Source of the DNA: Hymenobacter sp. GOD-10R
Lineage (GTDB): Bacteria; Bacteroidota; Bacteroidia; Cytophagales; Hymenobacteraceae
Direction: 5' to 3'
Assembly: GCF_035609205.1 (NCBI RefSeq)
Contig: NZ_CP141184.1
Span: forward strand, 2,756,501-2,820,500
DNA: 64,000 nucleotides
Below, piece by piece: positions 53,101 through 61,303 of this stretch. Numbering within the stretch: position 1 is the first letter of the stretch; the number at the start of each line of letters is the position of its first letter. The position numbers were made by a program, and so were the translations under genes. The notes under the pieces were generated by a model. The model saw only the letters and a list, made by a program, of their open reading frames with translations. It made no database searches and was not told where the DNA came from.

Positions 53101-54608
53101 CCTCAGCTCCATTCAAACCGGGTGAAACGGTTTTTGCCACGCTCACTACCGGCGTGCAAAACAGCAGCGGCCAGAACCTAGCGGCCGGGCAAGTATATCA
53201 GTTTACGGCCGCCACGAGCCAGGCTCCGGGCTATTTCTACGGTACCACGGATGTGGCGGCGGGCGCCAGCACGGCAGGCGTGGTCGTGGCCGGCGTGGTC
53301 CCCGGTGATGTCGATGGCGACGGGGACCTAGACCTAGTATCAACTACCGGCGTGCAGCTCAACAACGGAGCGGGTCGCTTTGTAGCGGGCGCCACGCTCA
53401 GTATCGCGGGCACGGCGCGGGCCCTAACCTTGGGCGACGTAGATGCCGACGGAGACCTAGACGTAGTGGTCGCCACCAACACGGGGGTAGGTATCGTGGA
53501 AGTTCGCCTGAACAATGGGCAAGGCAACTTTAGCGGCACCCAGCGGGTGAGCGTAGGCTCCGACCCCTCGGCCATAGCCCTAGCCGACGTGGACGCCGAT
53601 GGTGACCTAGACCTGCTCACGGCTAACTACAGCAGCAACACGGTAAGTGTGCGTCTGAACAACGGTACGGGCCTCTTCAGTGGCAACTCGGAAGTGACGG
53701 TAGGCGCGCAGCCCGTGAGCCTAGCCCTTGGCGACGTCGATAATGACGGCGACCTAGACTTACTCACCCCAAGCTTCAGCGGCACCACCGTGAGCGTACG
53801 CCTGAACAGCGGCACGGGCACGTTCAGCGGCAATCAGGAGGTAGCGGTCGGTTTCAACCCTCACAGCGTGAGCATAGCCGACCTCGACGGCGACGGCGAC
53901 TTAGACTTGGTGACGGCGAATTACAACAACTATGGCCCTACCATGACCAGCGCCTACAGCAGCTCCGTGGGTGTGCGACTGAACGATGGAGCAGGTTCCT
54001 TCTCGGGTACGCGCAACCTGCCAGTCCGCCGTGGGGCGGTGAGCGTGGTGCTGGCTGATGTAGAAGGGGAAGGCTACGCCGACATCATTGTGGCGAGTGA
54101 GAACGACTATGACACGGACAGTGGCACCGTGTCTGTAGTTCTCAACATCAGCCGGACGAACAGCTTCTACACGCGCCAAGAACTTGTGGTCGGCCGCGGC
54201 GTGGGCAGCGTCGCAGCAGGCGACCTCGACGGCGACGGTGACTTGGACATCATCAGTGGCAACGGAGCCGATGGTACGGCCAGTGTGCGGATCAACCGGC
54301 TGCCCTCGGAGGGAGGCGCGGCCGTACTCCGGACCGCTACAAGTGCTAGCCCTAGTGCACTGAGCCTCTATCCGAATCCTAGTACGGGGCGCTTTACCTT
54401 GAGCTATATGGCCACCCAGACGCAAGCCGCGACGCTCACACTTACTGACCGCCTTGGCCGCGTAGTGCAGCAGCAGCGCCTCACCTTGCAAGTAGGAGAG
54501 AATACGGTGCTCCTGGAGGCACCCGCCTCCGCTGCCGGGTTCTACCAGCTCACGCTGCGCACGACTGATGGCCGCGCACACCAACAGAAACTTGCCATCC
54601 AACCCTAG
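50115..54608 (+). CDS. giant FG-GAP/Ig-like surface protein with T9SS sorting domain
   Basis: About 1,497 residues from the ATG at 50115; the frame is open to 50064. Numbering from 50064: a signal peptide ends in PAVAQ; FG-GAP/VCBS repeats with Asp-rich calcium motifs (GDVDGDGDLDL) fill about 66-409; an IPT/TIG domain 415-500; a SbsA-type Ig-like domain 502-605; a second FG-GAP block 609-939; a second Ig-like domain 945-1055; a third FG-GAP block 1057-1409; and a type A T9SS sorting domain from 1430 (SLYPNPSTGRFTLSY). It should be secreted by T9SS and fixed to the cell surface, perhaps as an adhesin. Two related genes follow. Confidence 0.9.
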   Translation: MQMITLARASLVLAKTNATIGCRLAVIGVLLAYAPAVAQTPTPTPSSGFFSGGGEVSTGRSSQSIALGDVDKDGDLDLATADYGGNTVSIRLNAGGGNFLAGPTLSGADMPTGIILADLDGDGDLDFATSNNTPVGITVGLNQGNTTFTTRVNPVNNAHTYSIAAGDLDKDGDIDLVVGGVESLTAYVLRNNGQGSFTRSATVALNTPSSNGNEVVSLGDVDGDGDLDLLAVSSGSTVSISFNIGAGTFVTSAQGVPLTGSLSSVTLGDVDGDGDQDLLAANGNSTSGNLVSVRLNNGAGRFSDGQDVVVGSMPTRVAVGDVDGDGDLDFVSANSSSNTATVCLNNGSGGFFYANKQQVSVGSVPLDVALGDLDGDGDLDLATANDGTASVRLNQNQALPRPTITSLSATTSAVGSSLTITGIDFLNVKEVSFNGVVVPAAELVPNSLTQLTVAVPVGATTGAVVVTTAAGASNGVLLTISPSTQVTAVLPTRNAPAAVRNTPVAITFDQPLSTAGTTLGSLKVFSEQEGKKAGNTTVNGNTLTFTPATPFQPGILVQATVSNSAQSTTGSVVRPHVFQFTTATSPASGVFGGGTDVSVTGSVQDILAGDVDGDGDIDMVAANNTTPATMSVRLNNGTGGFTAGQEVSVASAYRGTLGDVDGDGDLDLLSGSIRGTVSVRLNNGNGTFSNTGQAVAINGYGSIVALGDVDADGDLDLLSDDGVHFNDGTGTFSGLSNSTGNLGDVTLGDVDNDGDLDIVSTKGAQVSTVTVQLNNGVGGFTTSQVLDPGMSGAFQSVLGDVDKDGDLDIITAASYSNTLKLRLNNGNGTFGNSQEVAVGNNPVEIKLSDLDGDGDLDLLVANSNRAVSVRINNGAGGFSTGQDVSFTAPLSSLAVGDVNGDGAPDLLAGNTTAFLQAGRVSVRLNQPTTLPLTVTALTPVRNGVAVPLTGPLSLSFSQLLSNSASTQNALKVFSAQRGGKKASTATVTGNTLSITPSAPFKPGETVFATLTTGVQNSSGQNLAAGQVYQFTAATSQAPGYFYGTTDVAAGASTAGVVVAGVVPGDVDGDGDLDLVSTTGVQLNNGAGRFVAGATLSIAGTARALTLGDVDADGDLDVVVATNTGVGIVEVRLNNGQGNFSGTQRVSVGSDPSAIALADVDADGDLDLLTANYSSNTVSVRLNNGTGLFSGNSEVTVGAQPVSLALGDVDNDGDLDLLTPSFSGTTVSVRLNSGTGTFSGNQEVAVGFNPHSVSIADLDGDGDLDLVTANYNNYGPTMTSAYSSSVGVRLNDGAGSFSGTRNLPVRRGAVSVVLADVEGEGYADIIVASENDYDTDSGTVSVVLNISRTNSFYTRQELVVGRGVGSVAAGDLDGDGDLDIISGNGADGTASVRINRLPSEGGAAVLRTATSASPSALSLYPNPSTGRFTLSYMATQTQAATLTLTDRLGRVVQQQRLTLQVGENTVLLEAPASAAGFYQLTLRTTDGRAHQQKLAIQP

Positions 54609-54714
54609 GCCTCTTTCGCTTGCTTCTGGGACAAAACTCCCAGCCCCTGTAAGGCTGTAGGCTTGTTCAAGAAGCGAGCGAAACGGCTGTCATCACTACC
54701 ATACCCCGCTGTCT

Positions 54715-55140
54715 ATGACGCTACTCGCTACGCTGCTCGATTCTCCTGCCCCAATTCCTATCCGTTTTCGGCACGCTATGGGTGCATTCCTGCTGCTGAC
54801 AACGACCATCGGGCAGGCGCAGACGCCCACCGTCACAATCCTATCGTCCCCACGCAACGCCCGCTCGGCCCCGCGCACCAACGACGTGGGCGTGGGTTTC
54901 AGTCAGACCCTGAGTAACACAATTGCCACGCAACAAATCTTAAACGTCTTCAACCAACAGGCCGGCAGCAAGAAGGCGGGAAGAGCGACGGTGAGCGGCA
55001 ACACGCTCAGCTTCAACCCAACAACGGACTTCAAGCCCGGTGAAACTGTGTCCGCTACGGTGACTTCGGCGGCGCAGAGCACAAGTGGCACGACGACGAC
55101 CCAGCATGTTTTTCAGTTTACCACGGCAGTTAGCCCTAGT
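54715..55140 (+). pseudogene. truncated third copy: signal peptide plus one Ig-like domain
   Basis: A signal peptide (AFLLLTTTIGQAQ) is followed by a SbsA-type Ig-like domain (FSQTLSNTIATQQILNVFNQ ... FQFTTAVSPSS) closely like those of the two giant neighbours. The homology stops at the point where FG-GAP repeats begin in the relatives; the frame then runs into unrelated sequence and through the hairpin at 55205 to 55356. It is probably a deletion product. A short secreted Ig protein is a less likely alternative. Confidence 0.6.
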
Positions 55141-55204
55141 AGCTACTCTTTTGCCAAAAGAACTCCCAGAACCCCTCCGTCGCCGAGGCCTTTGGCAAAC
55201 AACA

Positions 55205-55234
55205 AAAACGGTGGCCGAACTCGGCCACCGTTTT
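55205..55234. terminator. terminator of the large minus-strand surface protein gene
   Basis: AAAACGGTGGCCGA (55205-55218) pairs with TCGGCCACCGTTTT (55221-55234), lying 30 bases past the minus-strand stop. It can also end transcription from the plus strand. Confidence 0.75.
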
Positions 55235-55263
55235 GCATTGGTAGGGTACGTAGAAGCGAAGGC

Positions 55264-58200
55264 TTAGCGGATAACCGTGAGGCGCAGGTTTTCTACTTTG
55301 CCGTTGCTAATCAAGCGGCAGATGTACACGCCGCTGGCGAGCTTCTCGGTCGATAGCGGCAGGTAGTATTCCGCTCCACTCACTACTTCCGCATTGTAGA
55401 CGGTGGCAATGAGGTGACCTAGCTCGTCGTACAAGTACACCTGTGCTTTGCCGCCTTGCCGGGTGCGGAAGTGCACCGTGCCCCCTTCTGTCAGCGGGTT
55501 GGGGTATACTTCCAGCGTATTCCGCCCGGTCCGCTCGGAAACCGAACCTGGCGACGTAGCACTGGCGGTGGTTGCTACGACTGACTTAGCCGCTCCCGTC
55601 ACGCGGCGTAGCGCCTCGGCCGGAATGACTTGCTTGGCCAGGCCAGGGCCTTGGTAGCTCGCCGAGAACACCTGCCCGCCGCCGTTCTGGAAGTAGGTCA
55701 CCGTGAAAGCGTGCGTACCGGCTTGCAAGCCAATGGTACCGGACCGTTCCTGCGTATCGTGGGAGCCGTCGTTGTCGACGACGAGCGTTGAGCCGATGTA
55801 GAGCGTGGAGCCATCATCGGAACTGGTGTAGAAGGTATACTGCCCATCGGTGGGCACGGTCACGTAGCCCGTGTACTGGAAGGCGTAGCCGTAGTCGCGC
55901 TGACGGGCCTCTAGGTTGATCACCGGGCTGGAGCCGCTCTGCAGCGGGGTCAGGCCGGCGAAGTTGGGCAACACGTCCCAGAAGCCTTCATAGTACTGGT
56001 AGTCCAGGCCGGCAACCGTACCCGTGGGGTTCTCGGGTACGCGCAGATTGTTCGCCGTATTCACCGTCACCGTGACTTGGGTCTGGGCACTCGTGGCGCC
56101 TTGGTTGTCGGTGGCAACCAGGCCGAACACGTAGCTGCCGGCCACCAGATTGCTCATGGTAGGTTGCACCACGGTCGTATTGCTGAAGCTCGCCGTGCTG
56201 GGGCCGCTCACCTGGCTCCAGAGGTAGGCGGCAATGGTGCCGTCTGCATCGGTCGCGCTACCGCTGAGAACCACCGAGTTGGTGGGCAGCGTAAGGCTTC
56301 TGTTGGTCCCCGCGTTGGCCACCGGCGCTTGGTTGGCGGTACCCGCCACGCGCTTGTAGGCGGTGGCTGGGATAAGCTGTTTGCCTAGGCTAGGGCCGGC
56401 ATAGCTCACCTGTAGGTTCTGGCCCCCATCGTTCTCGAAGAAGGCAATAGTCAGCGCGTGCGTACCGGCTTGTAAGCCGATCGTGCCCGACTGCTCCACG
56501 TCGCCGTGCAAGCCATCGTTGTCCACCACCAGCTGGGAGCCGATGGAGAGCTTGGAGCCGTCGTCAGACGTAGTGTAGAACGTGTACTGCCCGTCCGTAG
56601 GTACGGTCACGTAGCCCGTGTACTGGAAGGCGTAGCCATCGTCGCGCAAGGCGGGCGTGAGCACCGGGCTGGCGACGGTTCCAGTTTTCGCCGGCGTGAG
56701 CGCGCTGAAGGTAGGCAGCGTGTTCCAGTAGCCTTCGTAGTACTGGTAATCTAAGCCCGCTACGGCGTTGGCCGGGTTCTCGGGTACGCGCAGATTGCTA
56801 GCGGTTCCCGCCACACGCTTCAGCGCCGAAGCCGGAAGGAGCTGCTTGGCCAAGCTAGGTCCGGCGTAACTCACTTGCAGGTTCTGCCCGCCATAGCCTT
56901 GTAGGTACGAAACCGTGAAGGCGTGGGTACCAGCTTTCAGGCCGATGGTGCCGCTGAGCTCTCGGTCCCCGTGTGAGCCGTCGTTGTTGACCACCAGCGT
57001 GTTGCCGATGTACAGGAGCGAGCCGTCGTCGGAGTTGGAGTAGAACGTGTACTGCCCGTCAGCCGGCACGGTCACGTAGCCGGTGAACTGGAAGGAGAAG
57101 GCGTAGTCCCGCTGCTGCGCCGTCAGCTCGAAGGCGGTGGTGGTACCCGTTTTCAGCGGCGTGAGCGTGCTGTAGTCCGGCACCGCATCCCAGAAGCCTT
57201 CGTAGTATTTATAGTCCAGACCCGCGACCGTGTTGGCCGGGTTTTCGGGCGTGCGTAGGTCGCTGTTGTTGGCGGCATTGACCGTTACGGTCGTTTGCGC
57301 GGCAGCACTTGGTGCACCTAGGTTGTCGGTCACTACTAGGCTGAACACATAGGTGCCCGCGACCAGATTGCTCACGGTGGGTTGAGCCACGGTGGTGTTG
57401 CTGAACGTGGCCGTGTTGGGGCCGCTCACCTGCGTCCACGCATAGGTGGCAATGCTGCCATCGGCATCGGTGCCGCTGCCGTTCAGCGTCACGGCGTTGG
57501 TGGGTAGGGTGAGGCTCTGGTTGGCCCCTGCGTTAGCCACTGGTGCCTGGTTGGCCGTCGTCGACACCCGCTTATAGGCGGTGGCTGGGATGAGCTGCTT
57601 GCCTAGACTAGGGCCGGCGTAGCTCACGTTGAGCGTCTGCCCACCGTCGTTCTCGAAGAAGGCGATGGTAACAGCGTGCGTGCCAGCCTGTAAACCGATG
57701 GTGCCCGATTGCTCCACCTCGCCGTGCAGGCCATCGTTGTCCACCACCAGCTGAGAGCCGATAAAGAGCTTGGAACCGTCGTCGGAGCTGGTGTAGAACG
57801 TGTACTGCCCGTCGGTCGGCACCGTCACGTAGCCCGTGTACTGGAAGGCGTAGCCATCCTCTCGCTGCGCTTCGGACAGTGTCGGCGTGGCCACCATGCC
57901 CGTGCGGGCTGGGGTGAGAGTGCTATAGTCCGGTACGGCACTCCAAAAGCCTTCGTAGTACTGGTAGTTTAGACCCGCTACCGCATTGGCCGGGTTCTCG
58001 GGCGTACGCAGGGTGGAAGCGGCATTCTGGTTCAGGCGGATGCCGAACGTATTGGAGCCCGCTGGTCCATCGGGACCGAGCAAGTCGAGGTCCCCATCGC
58101 CATCTATATCACTCAGGATGGCACTGCGAACTGCGGCTACCGTTTGCGTGGTGCTGAACGAAGCAGCGCCGTTGTTCACCCATACAAGCGTTCCTGTCTC

Positions 58201-60909
58201 CGTGCTCGTTACAAAGTCCAGGTCCCCGTCGCCATCCACATCCCCGAGTGAAACGCTACCCAACTGCATGTTGGCCGCAAATTGCCGGGTGGTGAAGGTA
58301 CCATTCCCGTTGTTCAGCCCTACCGCTACCTGGGTGCTGCCACCATTCGTACTAACGAAGTCAAGGTCGCCATCTTTATCCAGGTCTCCGAGTGCGACGT
58401 CTGTTGCGCCACCACCACTCCCCAGTGAAATAAGCTGGCCATTATCGAAGGTGCCGCTGCCGTTGTTGCTGTAAATCGTTACGGCATTGAGCGGAACGCT
58501 ACCAGGGTTAGCGGAGGCATTGCCCATCACAAAATCCAAGTCGCCGTCGCCATCCACATCACCCACCGCCACGTTGTAGGTTCTATCAACGTTGGAGTTG
58601 ATGTCTTGGCCACCACGAAAGTTGCCCGTGCCGTCGTTCAGCCGCACGCTCGCGTTGCCGGGGCGGAAACCATACGCTGTCGTAATCAGATCCAGGTCGC
58701 CATCTGCATCTACGTCGCCCACCGCAATATCGGTAACACCCGCAAGCACCGTGGCCGTTTGGTAGAGGCTGAACGAGCCGCTGCCATTGTTTAAGTAGAC
58801 AAGCACGCTCGTACCCACCGTGGCATTGGGGGCAAGTAGATCGAGGTCGCTATCACCGTCCACGTCGGCCAGTATGACAGAGCTACCACCATTAATCTCT
58901 TGTCCGCCGGTGAAGGTGCCATTCCCGTTGTTTAGGCGGATACTGATGCTGCCTGAAGAAGAGTTCTGGACAGCTAGGTCGAGGTCACCGTCGCCGTCGA
59001 GGTCGCCCGTCGTTGAGCCAGTAGGATTGGTGCCGACCGTTACTTCCGAACCACCCGAAAAGGTGCCGGTGCTCGGTGCCGTAATTGTCGTGAACTGGAA
59101 TACCTGCCCTTTGGCCAGGCTCTGCCCGTTGCTGCTTTGGAAAGCCGTCAGGATAGAGGCAAATATGGTTTCGCCCGCTTTGAAATCGGCCGTGGGGTTG
59201 AACGTGAGCGTCGAGCCAGTCACATTGGCGATGCCCATCTTCAGGCCACCGGCTTGCTGGCTGTACACCTTCAGCGTGCCTTGCGTAGTCGCGGTGTTGC
59301 TCAGGGCTTGGTTGAAGGTCACGGCCACATCGGCGCTACGCGGAGCCGCTACCGTGTTGCGCGCCGGCGTGAAGCTGGTAACCGCCAGGGGCGGGGTGAG
59401 CAAATTTTGGTTCAGGCGTACGCTGAGCTGCGTTCCTTCGTTGCCCGTTAGTACATCCAGATCGCCATCATTATCGACATCGCTGAGGTAGCTAATCGTG
59501 AGCGCACTCGTGTCACCAATCGGCAGCGGAGTGGGAGCACCAAAGGTACCTTGGCCGTTGTTCAAGCGTGTGCCGCTGGCCGCCACAAAATCCAGGTCTT
59601 GGTCCCCATCAATATCCCCGAGGCTGATGTCAAAGGAATTCACCCCAAACTGTTGCCCCAAGGTGAAGGTGCCGCCGTTGTTAAGCCCAACCGCTGCAAT
59701 GGCACTGGTCGCTTGGGACCCCACGCCAATACCCGCCACGAAGTCCAAGTCGCCATCCTGATCAATGTCGCCCAGGTCCAGGCTGGAACTGTACTGGAAG
59801 GGGCTGCTGGCAATGGCAATCTGCTGCCCGGTCGTGAACGAGCCCGTGCCGGAATTGCGGAAGACGGTGACGCTCCCCAGGTTGGAGGTGACCATATCCA
59901 GGTCGCCATCCTGATCAATGTCACCGAGCTTGATGTCGAAAGGACGATTGGCGATGTAAACGAGTGCATCGCCTCCAGCGGGCGCAAAGGTGCCATCGCC
60001 ATTGTTGAGGCGGACACTCACCGTGCCCGGCCGCGAGGGGGAGTTGGCCGTCAGCACGTCCAAATAGCCGTCGCCGTTCACGTCGCCAACCGCTAGGTTT
60101 TGGGCGCCGTCTCCAACGCTTACATCGGGAACGGCCGTAAAGCTACCCTGACCGTTGTTGAGGCGGACGCTTAAGAAACCTTTCTCACTGCTATTCGAGC
60201 CCACCGTGAGCAGGTCTAGGTCGCCGTCGTTGTCGAGGTCGGCCAGCGCGACTCGTCTAGCCGACAGGTCGGGGTTTAGCGCTACTTCGGTACTGCCGCT
60301 AAACGAGCCCGTTCCATTATTAAAGCGCACGCTCACCGACCGACTAGTGCTGACGGAGGCTAGGTCCACATCGCCGTCGCCATCTAGGTCGCCAGTTACT
60401 ACATTCTGGCTCAGGTTTCTGTTTGCCACCGTTGCTTCCGAGCCGCCGCCAAAGGTGCCGGTGCTCGGGCTGGTGGCGGTAATGAATTGCAAGACCCGCG
60501 GGATGACGAGATTCTCGCCCGTCTCGCGTTGAATGTCTTTGGTGAAGGTCGCCGATACCCGTTCGCCGGCTTTGAAGTCGGCGTCTGGGTTGAAGGTGAG
60601 GATGTTGCTGTTGATGGTCGTTATGCCAGACCGCTTACCGCCCACCTGTTGGCTGAATACTTTAGTGGCGGCTTGCACCGTGGCATTGTTCCCCAACGTG
60701 TAAGAGAAGGCAGCCGCTACGTTCGTGTTGCGGGCTACTCCTACCTGATGGGCGGCGGGTGTGGTACTATAGATCAGTCATTGCGCCTGGGCGCTAAAAA
60801 TGCCGGCTGGCCCAAGCAATAATAGAAATCCAGCACCTAGGGTGCGGGACAGGCGCGGTACCGACGGCCAGGCACGCAGCCGGTAGAAACGCGTAGCGAA
60901 TACAACCAT
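55264..60909 (-). CDS. giant FG-GAP/PA14/PKD surface protein with T9SS domain, interrupted by TGA
   Basis: The frame after the stop encodes 1,810 residues from a TTG at 60696. The true start is probably the ATG at 60909: a signal peptide (LGAGFLLLLGPAGIFSAQAQ) is then cut from the rest by a TGA at 60778-60780 in the same frame. Domains (numbered from 60696): Ig-like 1-70, FG-GAP repeats 73-430, Ig-like 430-540, FG-GAP repeats 560-890, then four PA14 domains with two PKD-like domains (about 900-1700), and a T9SS sorting domain (LEVYPNPLTEGG, about 1725 to end). PA14 domains bind glycans in many adhesins. The TGA could be a real null mutation or a sequence error. Confidence 0.85.
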
Positions 60910-60978
60910 GAAATAGGAGAGAAGAAGTGGAGAATAGAGTAAAAAGAGTATGTGAAAACTAGCTGTTTAAGGCGCGCT

Positions 60979-60986
60979 CAAACGTA
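60979..60986 (-). promoter_or_regulatory. possible -7 box of the giant minus-strand gene
   Basis: TACGTTTG on the minus strand fits TAnnTTTG, with a TTTT element 20 bases upstream. The ATG at 60909 is 70 bases downstream, which supports that start. Confidence 0.4.
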
Positions 60987-61270
60987 AGCGTATACGGGTA
61001 GAAGGTAAAATTATCTGTGTTTTTTTATATAAGACTTATTTCTATCTTGCCGTCTTACTTCTTGCTTTTACCCGATGAAAGCAAGCTTACATACTACCAA
61101 CGCCTACTAGAGGTGTATGAATGCTTGTCAGGGCTAAAGTGACTAGCTGAGCCTCCCGGTTTTAGGTGGAGCAAGCCTGCTACCTAGCTACAGTCTTAGA
61201 TTATCTTTATGTTGCTTTGGGCCCCGTTTCCGCGAGGGTTGCACTCCGCTTCAGATGTCCTGTTTTACTT

Positions 61271-61291
61271 TGACAACCGTTCTGGTTGTCA
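61271..61291. terminator. hairpin downstream of the TonB-dependent receptor gene
   Basis: TGACAACC (61271-61278) pairs with GGTTGTCA (61284-61291), 13 bases past the minus-strand stop. On the minus strand an A/T-rich stretch follows. Confidence 0.5.
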
Positions 61292-61303
61292 CCAGAAGGG
61301 ATC

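Noticed and set aside
50300-54300. Regularly spaced repeats that could suggest a CRISPR array
   Set aside because: The repeats are the in-frame DGDGDLDL codons of calcium-binding FG-GAP repeats, and spacing follows the protein repeat; there are no cas genes.
50360-54602. Many long minus-strand open frames opposite the plus-strand FG-GAP gene (also the mirror case at 55264-60696)
   Set aside because: They are Ser/Pro/Arg-rich shadows caused by the repeated Asp/Gly codons on the coding strand; none has a start, domain or family match.
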